64,000 nucleotides of DNA, taken from Calothrix anomala FACHB-343 (GTDB lineage Bacteria; Cyanobacteriota; Cyanobacteriia; Cyanobacteriales; Nostocaceae). The DNA is taken from positions 62,001-126,000 of the forward strand of contig NZ_JACJQG010000005.1 of the NCBI RefSeq assembly GCF_014696435.1, read 5' to 3'. A model generated the notes under the pieces. That model was not told the DNA's origin and did no database searches. It saw nothing but the letters and a program-made list of their open reading frames with translations. The translations under genes were made by a program, and so were the position numbers. Each line of letters opens with the position of its first letter. Within the stretch, counting starts at the first letter, position 1. Positions 45,390 through 55,900 of this stretch are shown here, piece after piece.

Positions 45390-45422
45390 CTCCTCTCTGT
45401 GCCCTCTGCGCCTCTGCGGTTC
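45390..45422 (-). repeat. Right inverted repeat of the GxxExxY cassette
   Basis: 33 bp, CTCCTCTCTGTGCCC... reading to CTCTGCGGTTC; reverse complement of the left copy except three positions. It starts at the base after the GxxExxY stop and ends ten bases before the MFS start. Confidence 0.92.
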
Positions 45423-45431
45423 GTTAATTCC

Positions 45432-46694
45432 ATGAAAACCCGTTCCCCCTGGACATACATTCCCACCCTCTACTTCGCTGAAGGTGTCCCCAACGTTCTC
45501 ATCAGCAGCGTTTCCGTCATCTTCTACAAAAAACTCGGCATCGACAACGACCAAATCACCGCTTGGACAAGCTTTCTCTACCTCCCCTGGGTACTAAAAA
45601 TGTTTTGGGGGCCATTTGTCGATATTTACGCCACCAAAAGAACATGGATACTTGTCACCCAATTTGCCATGTTTTGCTGCTTAACGTTAGTCGCCTTATC
45701 CTTACAACTACCCAATTTCTTTTTCATCTCCTTAGCAGCCTTAACAGTCGGCGCATTTATTTCTGCCACCTATGATATAGCTACCGATGGCTATTATATG
45801 TTGGCATTAAGTCCCGAACAACAAGCCTTTTTTGTAGGTATTCGCTCGCTGTTTTATCGCATTGCTGTATTATTTGGTAGCGGCTTGTTAGTCGTTTTAG
45901 CTGGACGCTTAGAAACCACACTCAATAATATTCCTTTAAGTTGGGCGATCGCGATCGGCTTTTCCGCCGTCATTTTTGCGATTCTGTTTATTTTTCACCG
46001 CTTCGTTTTACCTTGGCCGGAATCAGATATTCCCAGACAAAGACAAGCCCAAGCTGAAAAAATACCTTTTTTAGATATTATCCAAACCTATTTTCGCCAA
46101 GAAAAAATATTAGCAATTTTAGCATTTATTTTACTTTACCGATTCGGTGAAGCCATGCTTGTCAAAGTAGCATCGTTATTTCTCTTAGACAAATTAGAGA
46201 AAGGTGGTTTGGCTATTTCTACAGAACAAGTTGGACTAATTTACGGAACATTTGGCGTACTCTCTTTAATTATTGGTGGCATTTTAGGCGGAATGTTAAT
46301 TTCCCGCTATGGCTTAAAAAAATGTCTGTTTCCAATGGCTTTAGCGTTGAATTTACCGGACTTATTTTATGTATATCTCGCCTATGCGAAACCATCACTC
46401 ACATTAGTTTATCCCCTAGTTTCTTTAGAACAATTTGGTTATGGACTAGGTTTTACAGCCTTTAGCGTATATTTAATGTATATCTGCCAAGGCGAATATA
46501 AAACCTCTCATTACGCCATATCTACGGGACTGATGGCTTTAGGTTTGATGTTACCGGGGGCAATTAGCGGTACAATTCAACAAGCAGTGGGATATCCATT
46601 ATTTTTTATTTTGGTCTGTTTGCTGACGATTCCCGGAATGATTACTATCTTTTTCATTCCCTTACAAGAACCAGTCAAACCTCCCACCAGTTAA
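45432..46694 (+). CDS. MFS permease, AmpG-like
   Basis: 420 residues from ATG 45432 with twelve hydrophobic segments. The first part (YFAEGVPNVLISSVSVIFYK, then FLYLPWVLKMFWGPFVDIY) matches the AmpG/PAT branch, which imports muropeptides or other GlcNAc-containing sugars. The downstream neighbour is a GlcNAc-kinase-like protein, which fits a cell-wall or chitin sugar salvage pair. Upstream in-frame codons belong to the repeat. Confidence 0.88.
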   Translation: MKTRSPWTYIPTLYFAEGVPNVLISSVSVIFYKKLGIDNDQITAWTSFLYLPWVLKMFWGPFVDIYATKRTWILVTQFAMFCCLTLVALSLQLPNFFFISLAALTVGAFISATYDIATDGYYMLALSPEQQAFFVGIRSLFYRIAVLFGSGLLVVLAGRLETTLNNIPLSWAIAIGFSAVIFAILFIFHRFVLPWPESDIPRQRQAQAEKIPFLDIIQTYFRQEKILAILAFILLYRFGEAMLVKVASLFLLDKLEKGGLAISTEQVGLIYGTFGVLSLIIGGILGGMLISRYGLKKCLFPMALALNLPDLFYVYLAYAKPSLTLVYPLVSLEQFGYGLGFTAFSVYLMYICQGEYKTSHYAISTGLMALGLMLPGAISGTIQQAVGYPLFFILVCLLTIPGMITIFFIPLQEPVKPPTS

Positions 46695-46736
46695 AAGAAA
46701 AAACGAGGCAGATGTCAAAAAATAGATTTTCATAAC

Positions 46737-46764
46737 TTCTGCCCTCTGCCCTCTGCCCTCTGCC
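46737..46764. repeat. CTCTGCC heptamer array
   Basis: Four CTCTGCC units in the spacer between the permease and the kinase gene. Confidence 0.9.
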
Positions 46765-46803
46765 TTTCTTCAACCAATAAAATAGCGAATTTTGAATTTA
46801 TCC

Positions 46804-47778
46804 ATGAATTACGTTTTAGGAATTGATGGCGGCGGTAGCAAAACCGTTTGTGTTTTGATGGATGAAAATCGCCAAGTTGTGAGTCGGGGTGAAGCTGGCG
46901 CATCTAATTATCAAAGTATCGGTATTGCTACAGCTAAACAATCAATTGAATTTGCTATCATGGCGGCAACAGATAAAGCCGTAAATATTACTAAGCCGAT
47001 AACAATTAATGCAATTTGTTTAGGTTTAGCTGGTGTAGGACGTAAAGAAGATATTGAAGTTATCAAAAGTGTAGTTAAAGACTTACAAAATAGTCAATTA
47101 CTGCCTATAAACTGGGCATTACCTACAAATAATATTTTGATTTGTCACGATGCTTTAATTGCTTTAGTTGGCGGTACTGGTAATAGCGTGGGAATTGTCA
47201 CCGCCGCAGGTACTGGTTCGATAGTTTTTGGACGCAATCATCAAGGAATAACTAAGCGTGTTGGTGGTTGGGGATATATTTTAGGTGATGAAGGTAGCGC
47301 TTATCGAATTGCGATCGCAGGCGTGCAAGCTGCATTAAAAGCTTACGATGGTAGTGGAATGCCTACTAGTTTGATAGATATTTTTAAAGTGTATCTCGAA
47401 TTATCCAATTTAGAAAATTTAGTAGAGTTAATCTATCGTCGGGGTTGGGGTGTAACAGAAATCGCCGCTTTAGCAGAAATTGTTGATTTAGCCGCAGCTT
47501 TAGGCGATCGCGTCGCTAATCAAATTATTGATGATGCCGTACAATATTTAGTTGTCGCTACCTCCACAGTTATTGATACGCTTTTTAGCGATCGCCCTGT
47601 TTTAGAAGTAGTGACTACGGGAAGTGTGTGGACTGGTAAAGCGAAAATGCATCAGAGGTTTACAGCTTCTCTCAATCAGAATTTTCCCGAAGTAAAAGTG
47701 ATATTTCCCAAGCATGAACCTGCTTATGGTGCGGGTTTATTGGCTTTGCAGAAGTTACAGCATATTTCAGGTAAATGA
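46804..47778 (+). CDS. BadF/BadG/BcrA/BcrD-type kinase, N-acetylglucosamine kinase-like
   Basis: 324 residues from ATG 46804. ASKHA ATPase fold: phosphate-1 motif YVLGIDGGGSKTVCVLMD, connect-1 ICLGLAGVGRKED, phosphate-2 GIVTAAGTGSIVFGR, adenosine motif TTGSVWTGK. The sugar-binding stretch GGWGYILGDEGSAYRI is characteristic of GlcNAc kinases. It should phosphorylate GlcNAc or a related sugar imported by the permease upstream. It lies 109 bp after that gene. Confidence 0.88.
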   Translation: MNYVLGIDGGGSKTVCVLMDENRQVVSRGEAGASNYQSIGIATAKQSIEFAIMAATDKAVNITKPITINAICLGLAGVGRKEDIEVIKSVVKDLQNSQLLPINWALPTNNILICHDALIALVGGTGNSVGIVTAAGTGSIVFGRNHQGITKRVGGWGYILGDEGSAYRIAIAGVQAALKAYDGSGMPTSLIDIFKVYLELSNLENLVELIYRRGWGVTEIAALAEIVDLAAALGDRVANQIIDDAVQYLVVATSTVIDTLFSDRPVLEVVTTGSVWTGKAKMHQRFTASLNQNFPEVKVIFPKHEPAYGAGLLALQKLQHISGK

Positions 47779-47946
47779 GTTGTACGCTTTGGGGCGAACG
47801 GTCGTTAGCCCTTACAATAATTTGTCCCTCACCAAGTTGTAATCGGCTGTAAGTAGGTAACAATTTTTAACGAACCACCCCAGGCTCAGAAGCGATCGCT
47901 TCCATTTGCGCTCTCGTTTGGCGATGCTCTGAATGATTGTCCTGAT

Positions 47947-48093
47947 ATGACAACCTACGACGGCGACGAAGACATCTATTGGAAACTGCGAGCAGGCGCA
48001 AATATTTATGTCTTAAATACTACAAAAGTAGACAGACTACTGGCAGTGATGCGGGGGATTCACAAAGGACAACAGTATATCTCCCTACGGTGA
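47947..48093 (+). pseudogene. Relic of a NarL-type response regulator
   Basis: The frame starting at ATG 47947 gives 48 residues, MTTYDGDEDIYWKLRAGANI then YVLNTTKVDRLLAVMRGIHKGQQYIS. This is the alpha4-beta5-alpha5 part of a NarL/FixJ receiver (usual form TTYDGDEDIY...AGAKGYLLKD...LL.AIRAVH.GQTYI). The conserved switch Lys is lost (VLNTT), no receiver N-terminal half and no HTH are present. A decayed gene fragment, ending at the last base before the stop of the convergent gene. Confidence 0.75.
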
Positions 48094-49602
48094 TTACTTA
48101 ACTACAAATGTGGCGCTATCGCTTAGTTGAGAACTACCATTACTGTAATTTGCTGTTACCCACCATTCTGCGCTAGCTCGTGCAAAACGTACCCCAGGAC
48201 TGACTTTACAAGTATTACTGCTAGCACAATTAGCTTGTGTTGGGGTAAAGTCACGGTTAATTTTACCAGGAACATTAGGACTGCTATACTCGTTAACCCA
48301 AAGTTTGTAACTTGTAGCTCCTGGTGTTGCTTGCCAAGAAAAGACAGGTGGATTTGTTGTAATTTGACCTTTTGGCGAGATAAGTACTGGTTTTATTGTA
48401 CTCATAAGTTGCTTAAAAGCCTGACCTGAAGGTTTAATTTTACCGTTGATATCAAAAAGACCAAATCGACCTTCTCGGTCATTACGAGCGTATCTATCAA
48501 CTAGTTGATACCAGCAAGCAACTGGAACATAACTCCAGTTATTAATTAACTCAACAGCTTTTCGCAAATGTTCGGCTTGACCATTCAGACCGGAACCATT
48601 CCATCCAATTTCAAGGTCAGGATTACTCGCTTTCCATCCTTCAGTACTGCTAAAACCAAACTCAGTAAACCAAATAGGTTTATTATCATTTTGATTTAGC
48701 ATGGCTTGTCGTATTCTTTCGACACCAATCTTAAAGCACCAAAGCTTTGCTGACTCTACTCCGGTAGGGCATTCGTCTGGCCCGTAACTTCTACTATATT
48801 TAGAATCTGTCTGACCCACAGGATAAGTGCCAGTGTAAGGATGAATAGAGAGTGCATCAAAATAACCTTTGATACCAGCCTTATACATTTCATTTACATA
48901 ATCAACATCTCCAGCTGCAATTGCACCAGCTAACACTACAGCATTAGGGTCAACACTTTTAATCTTGTTATAGGATGCTTTAACAAGGTTTGTATATTGC
49001 CATGCACCCTGAAGATTAATAAATGAATTTTGGAAGTCGTTAATTGCTAGGGGACGAGAGCCAAGTGGTTTCCAATTTCCTTTAAGATTGGGTTCGTTCC
49101 ATATTTCCCAAGCGTAAACCCGACTGCGGTAACGTTGCACAAGTTTAGCGATCGCATCTGCATAGTCAGTGTATTTAATTGGTGGGTATAACAAGTAATC
49201 ATTGTAATTAGGCTCGGTGCATCGTTGTTTATTCGGTGCAGATGAAGCCCAACAAGGTGTTTGTCCCAATTCAATAATCAGCTTTAGTCCTGCTTTTTCC
49301 GCAGCAGACACTTCTGCATCTAGTTCATCCCAGAACCATTGCGGAGTTATTCCTTTTTGCTGTCCTTCCATTAAATGCCAAGTTACTGGCAAACGAACTA
49401 CCTTTGCTCCTACTTGCTGAATCAAACTAATTCGCTCTGGTAAATTATGTATAGCCTGCTTGGCAATATTAAACTCATGCACTCCATAGAGTTTGCTACT
49501 ACTTTGTTGAGCATTAGTAGGTTGGAACAATGTTATCTGCGACACAAAAAATATCAGTTGTGCAACAATAACTAGGATTAAAGTTGATATGAATTTTCGC
49601 AT
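48094..49602 (-). CDS. Secreted GH-A clan glycoside hydrolase with C-terminal Ig-like domain
   Basis: 502 residues. Signal peptide (MRKFISTLILVIVAQLIFFV...TNAQ). Catalytic barrel from about 40 to 395: acid/base Glu in YAWEIWNEPNLKGNW (about 165), nucleophile Glu in KPIWFTEFGFSSTEG (about 315). The arrangement fits GH-A families such as GH39 or GH5-like xylosidase/endoglycanases; substrate unclear. From about 405 there is an Ig/FN3-like domain (SPKGQITTNPPVFSWQATPG ... SYKLWVNEY), a binding or spacing module. Probably acts on exopolysaccharide or sheath glycans. Confidence 0.88.
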   Translation of the reverse strand: MRKFISTLILVIVAQLIFFVSQITLFQPTNAQQSSSKLYGVHEFNIAKQAIHNLPERISLIQQVGAKVVRLPVTWHLMEGQQKGITPQWFWDELDAEVSAAEKAGLKLIIELGQTPCWASSAPNKQRCTEPNYNDYLLYPPIKYTDYADAIAKLVQRYRSRVYAWEIWNEPNLKGNWKPLGSRPLAINDFQNSFINLQGAWQYTNLVKASYNKIKSVDPNAVVLAGAIAAGDVDYVNEMYKAGIKGYFDALSIHPYTGTYPVGQTDSKYSRSYGPDECPTGVESAKLWCFKIGVERIRQAMLNQNDNKPIWFTEFGFSSTEGWKASNPDLEIGWNGSGLNGQAEHLRKAVELINNWSYVPVACWYQLVDRYARNDREGRFGLFDINGKIKPSGQAFKQLMSTIKPVLISPKGQITTNPPVFSWQATPGATSYKLWVNEYSSPNVPGKINRDFTPTQANCASSNTCKVSPGVRFARASAEWWVTANYSNGSSQLSDSATFVVK

Positions 49603-49920
49603 GAGAATTCCTTTCTATTTTTCTGGAACTAATAGATATTTAAAATTGATTATATCCACCCAAAAATACTGATTTTTTTGGCAAAAAACGATTTTATTCA
49701 GGATTTTTTTCTTCCTCTAATCAAGGAAATACGGATTAGGAATGCGATCGCTGTGGTTTGTAAATTGATTTAGTCATCAGGCTGGGAAAAGAGAATTTGA
49801 AACGCCTCACAGCGCTTGCTTCTATCCAGTGGTTACCACTTTGGATGAAGATTTGTGTTTTCATACTGTCACCAGACTCTGATAAATTTTTAGTCTGGTG
49901 ACACGTTTCATTTGCGCACC
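49603..49920. other. Spacer between the GH-A and RHS/RTX genes
   Basis: No gene seen. It has the GH-A promoter side, and the hairpin at 49868-49902 next to the RHS/RTX stop. Confidence 0.6.
49868..49902 (-). terminator. Strong hairpin after the RHS/RTX gene
   Basis: GTCACCAGACT and its exact inverse AGTCTGGTGAC, 11-bp stem, 13-nt loop, 18 bp after the stop of the giant gene. T tract weak on either strand. Confidence 0.65.
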
Positions 49921-52900
49921 TTAAGCTTGTAACAAGATATCTGTTGTAGACAGAGTTGTAACTCCTGATAAAGTTGCGAAGTATCCACCGGAACCTAAAC
50001 CTGATGTTGCACCATCGGCGTTATAGAATAAATCGCCATTAAATCGGTTAAAGACCATACGGGCAATGCTGGCACCAGCTACCGTTGCGCCGTTAGTAGA
50101 TTCGTTAATTACCGCGAACTCGCTAGCGTTGAGATTAGAACCAGCAGAGGTGGTGAGTGCAGTAAAGGTGGTTTTGTCAAGGACAATTTTGTCTGTACCT
50201 GTAACAAAATCGGTAATGCGATCGCTTCCCATTGCGCTGGTGGTAAAAGCTGTTCCGATATCGAAAACAAATTTGTCAATACCAGTACCTCCGGTTAGAG
50301 TATCGTTTCCTGCACCTCCAGCAAGCCAGTCATTACCAGCATCGCCAAATAGCTGGTCATTACCAGCATCGCCATAAAGACCACCGTATTTCACACCAGC
50401 AACCAGTCGCTCATCATTATCATCACCTGCACCACCGCGCAAAATATCGTTACCATCACCACCCTCAAGGCGATCGCGGTCTACACCACCATCAAGGGTG
50501 TCATTTCCGGCTTCTCCGTACAATGCATCCGTACCAGTGCCACCAATTACCGAATCATTTCCTGCGCCAAGACGTACCTCACTACCGTAATTCCAGCTAC
50601 CGCCACTTCCTACGGTGGCGCTGAGATTAACCACATCGTTAGCGCTACCTGTTTTCAGGAAAAGTTGCTCAATTTCACGGAAAGTTGTGCCGCCAGTCAC
50701 GGTTCCGCTAGCAGTACTTGTGTAGTTGATAGTGACAGCAGTTGTTCGGGTTGATAGGTCAAGGTTAAGGACATCGTTACCCAAACCACCAATTACTGAG
50801 TCAACACCTGTACCAGGGTCTAGGTAGTCATTGCCATCACCACCATCTAAGGTGTCATTACCAGCACCACCATAAAGACCACCGTATTCAACACCAGCAA
50901 CCAGCCGTTCCCGATTATCATCGCCTGCACCACCGCGCAAAATATCATTATCATCACCACCCTCAAGGCGATCGCGGTCTGCACCACCATCAAGGGTGTC
51001 ATTTCCGGCTTCTCCGTACAATGCATCCGTACCAGTGCCACCAATTACCGAATCATTTCCTGCGCCAAGACGTACCTCACTACCGTAATTCCAGCTACCG
51101 CCACTTCCTACGGTGGCGCTGAGATTGACTACATCGTTAGCGCTACCTGTTTTCAGGAAAAGTTGCTCAATTTCACGGAAAGTTGTGCCGCCAGTCACGG
51201 TTCCACTAGCGGTACTTGTGTAGCTGACAGTGACAGCAGTTGTTCGGGTTGATAGGTCAAGGTTAAGGACATCGTTACCCAAACCACCAATTACTGAGTC
51301 AACACCACTACCAGGGTCGAGATAGTCGTTACCAGCACCACCATCTAAGGTGTCATTACCAGCACCACCATAAAGACCACCGTATTTCACACCAGCAACC
51401 AGTCGCTCATCATTATCATCGCCTGCACCACCGCGCAAAATATCGTTACCATCACCACCTTCAAGGCGATCGCGGTCTGCACCACCATCGAGGGTGTCAT
51501 TTCCGGCTTCTCCATAAAATGCATCCGTACCAGTGCCGCCGATTACCGAATCATTGCCAGCGCCAAGTCGGACTTCGCTACCATAATTCCAATAACCTCC
51601 ATCGCCAACAGTGGCGCTGAGATTAACCACATCGTTACCGCTACCTGTTTTCAGGAAAAGTTGCTCAATTTCACGGAAAGTTGTGCCGCCTGTAACGGTT
51701 CCGCTAGCAGTACTTGTATAGCTGACAGTGACAGCAGTTGTTCGGGTTGATAGGTCAAGGTTAAGGACATCGTTACCCAAACCACCAATTACTGAGTCAA
51801 CACCACTACCAGGGTCGAGATAGTCGTTACCAGCACCACCATCTAAGGTGTCATTACCAGCACCACCATAAAGACCACCGTATTTCACACCAGCAACCAG
51901 TCGCTCATCATTATCATCGCCTGCACCACCGCGCAAAATATCGTTACCATCACCACCTTCAAGGCGATCGCGGTCTGCACCACCATCAAGGGTGTCATTT
52001 CCTGCTTCTCCATAAAATGCATCCGTACCAGTGCCGCCGATTACTGAATCATTGCCAGCACCCAGTCGGACTTCGCTACCATAATTCCAATAACCTCCAT
52101 CGCCAACGCTTGCAGCCAGGTTAACTACATCGTTACCGCTACCTGTTTTCAGGAAAAGTTGCTCAATTTCACGGAAAGTTGTGCCGCCTGTAACGGTTCC
52201 ACTAGCGGTACTTGTATAGCTGACAGTGACAGCAGTTGTTCGGGTTGATAAGTCAAGGTTGAGGACATCGTTACCAGTTCCACCGATAATTGTGTCAACA
52301 CCAGTACCTGGATCTAGATAGTCATTGCCAGCACCACCATCTAAGCTGTCATTACCAGCACCACCGTAGAGTCCGCCATAAACAACACCAGCGGCCAGCC
52401 GTTCTCCATTATCATCGCCTGCACCACCACGCAAAATATCATTGCCATCACCACCTTCCAGGCGATCGCGGTCTGCACCACCATCGAGGGTGTCATTTCC
52501 GGCTTCTCCATAAAATGCATCCGTACCAGTGCCGCCGATTACCGAATCATTGCCAGCACCCAGTCGGACTTCGCTACCATAATTCCAATAACCTCCATCG
52601 CCAACAGTGGCGCTGAGATTGACCACATCGTTACCGCTACCTGTATTGGTTAGTGAAATAGACTCGAAATTGGTAATCGAGTTGGTAAAACCAGGAGTGG
52701 TAATTCCAGATGGGGTAACGGTGATATTAACGTCGGTGGTTTGAGCCGAAAGATTTAGCAACAGCTTATCTGTACCTGCACCACCATCAGCTGTAAAACC
52801 TAGACTTCTAAGGGTGACAGTATCATTACCATCGCCAGCATTAATTATGCTGTTAGTACCACCAACATCAATAGTATCGGCGTTGCGAGTTGCTGTAATG

Positions 52901-55900
52901 TTAAAGCGATCAATGCCTGTAAAGCTAATCGAATCCAGCCAACCTCCAGTAGTTGCAGTTCTTCCTGCACTGCCAGAAAAACCGTTACCATTACTACCAG
53001 CAATGGTAAATTGCATTTGATTGCCAACATCATTAACGGAATAATTAAGAATCAGGGTATCAACACCAGAACCCCCATTTACTTGGTCGTTAAGACCCAA
53101 CCCAGCATTAATAATGTCATTTCCTGCACCACCGTTAAATATGTCATTACTGCGGAAGATACTGCCATTGATGGTAGTGGCTTGGGTGATAGTGTCGTTA
53201 CCGCTACCTGCTGTGAGTTTGAGAAATTCAATGTTTGTTGCTGAAGCGATACCTGGTAAAGTGCCACCGTTAAGGGGGTTAGTGATGGTGAGGTTTGCTG
53301 TTTGCCCGGATAAATCCAGTTCTAGGGTATCTTGACCGTTACCACCATCAACGGTATCCGTACCAAATCCCGCTTTGATAGTGTCATTACCATCACCACC
53401 ATCGATACGGTCATTGCCAATACCCCCATCCAAAATATCATTTCCGGCTCCACCAGAAATTGTGTCATTGCCAGCAGCGCCATTAATTTGGTCGTTTCCA
53501 GTGGTGCCATTGATAGTGTCATTACCAGATGTGCCAAAGGTGACATTAGCAAACGCTTGGAGAAAATCCGCTTGGCGAAGAGTGTTGAGGAATCCAGAAA
53601 ATCCCGCATTTGCCAAAACTTGAGCGATGCGAGCGTCAAAATCTTCTTGAGAAAGATTAAATCTACCCTCGAAAGCATCTAAGGCGGTAACTGCGAAGTT
53701 CCAATATAAAATTGCTTGTCCAGAATTCGTGGGTGCATTCGTTCTTAAGCTATTTAAAATTGTGTCAAGGCTAGAACTAGTTTCAAGGGTATCACTTGCT
53801 AAATTAAAGACAGTTTCGGGGAAAAAGTTCTGCATTTGACCTTGTACAAGTAAACGCCCCAACATTTCTCGAAACAAGTTACTCCAAATGCTGTCCAAAA
53901 TATTGGAAGCTTGAGGACCAGGATTAGCTCCCCATCCATTTTGATTAAATGCTTCTCCAAAAAAAACTTCTAAGAAAGTTAGCTTACGACCGTCAATGTA
54001 AATACCACGGCTATTTGGAACAATATTTTCTACACCTGCCCAACGGAAAAGAAGTGCTTCTAGCTGGGTTGTAAACTGAGCGTGAAACTGTTGAAAGTTA
54101 TTTATACTCAAAAATACCAAACTTCGCATCATGTTGAGCAGAGTTGAATCCTTACTCAAACTTATATAGAGGTCTGGTAGCTCTCCATATCCACGCAAGG
54201 TCGGAAGGAATAAAGCTTCTTCCTTTAGTTGATAATCGAGATTATAAAATGTATCTCCCTGGTCAAGAGCAAACCACACATCAACAATTTGCTGACTTAT
54301 ACCGTTAGTACGGGTATAAGTGCTGATGCTGCTAATACGGTTGCCTGCATTTATCAGGTTAACAGCCTGATAATTGAGGCTGATTGATTGAATATTCCAA
54401 TCAGTTACACTTTTGAGTTCGCCAAAATCCGTAAACCCATCTGTATTTACATCTTTCCAAACTCGAAGATTAGCAAATTGGCTATCTCTACTATCAATTA
54501 AGTTGTCATTATTGCTATCAAGTTGTTTCAAAATTATGAAACCATCTGTTGTTGAGTTTCCAAAAACTTCAGTGATATCATCAATTACTCCATTACCATT
54601 TTTGTCCAAAGCTAACAATCCATCATCACTTTGTACCCAACCAGTTCTTTCCGCAAATCCATCTGCATCTAAATCAAAGAAGGCGTTTGATTTCTCTAAA
54701 GATATGAGTTCGATTCCATCACCATCTAAATCAAAAACAAGGGGAGAGATTGTCTGCTTTGCTTGCTCCCAATTATCTCGATCTGGGTTGAGATTGGGAA
54801 ATAAATTTTTTAGAAAATCAGCTATTTCATCCCAATTATCATAAATTTCCCACAAGGAATAAGCAGCAAGACCATATGGTCCTAAAACTCTAAGTACGCC
54901 TTTAGCTGCGTACCTAAGAATAGCTCTATTTCCAGCTGCTTGATAAAATTGTTTATCAAGAATTACATGAACGTCACCCAAATGAATATGTTTAAGTGAT
55001 TTAAATGTTCGATTTTTCAATCCTAAATCTGGAAAAGTTTTAGCTTTATTTCCTATAGGATGTGTCTCTGGTATAATAGACCTTTTAATATTATATCGTA
55101 TCTTATTCAAGGGTTTTCTGATGCTTCTTGGAATGTTTCCATCAATATCAACAAAATTAATTGGATTGTTATAAGAATAATTGTAAGTGACTAAATCACC
55201 TGAAGTGAGCAACAAGGGATCTGCACTTGTAAAACGTCCCATGTTAGTTTTGTAAAATCTTGCTCGCATGAAGTCAAGCCCATTGCTTTCATCCATGACC
55301 CCCCATTGCCCAACATACTCAAAAGAATTAGCAACACCTTCTGTTGTCAGTAAATTTTCTCCAAAGGGGCGATAAGCATAACGATTTATGTAACTACCCG
55401 TAGAATTCGTTAGTCCTGCTGTCGAACCCAACAAATCCGAATCATAATAAGCCGCATTACTTCCAGCAAAACGACCAACTAAACCAATCCCATGAACGTA
55501 GTTAGTTGCTGCACTACCGTTATATTCCCCAACAACATCACCCAACCCAAAGGGGTCAATTAAATATTCTGTCCTCTGACCATTTTGAACTGACGCAACC
55601 CGATTCCCAAAAGCATCATACTCATAACTAAATGTCCCTTCTGGAGTCACCGCACCAATCAACTTATTCTCATCGTTATATGTATAAGTCCAAGTGCGAG
55701 TTCCATCAACAACCTTAGTTAAATTCCCATCTGCATCGTATGTATAAGTCGCACCGCCAACAGTAGTGTATTGATTCTGGTTGTTAGTCGTGTAATTAGT
55801 CGTCACCCCATTCACAATAGTCTGAATGCGATTACCTGCTGCATCGTAGACATACTGTAAATCCTGATTAGCAATACTCGTATTAGTCGAAGTAAATCGT

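Noticed and set aside
50345-52644. Assembly artefact as explanation of the 498-bp repeats
   Set aside because: The copies differ by several codons at defined positions, which argues against a simple assembly duplication, though copy number could still be wrong.
52290-53682. Plus-strand frames within the RTX region, including a His-rich one
   Set aside because: They mirror the periodic GGxGxD codons of the real minus-strand gene.
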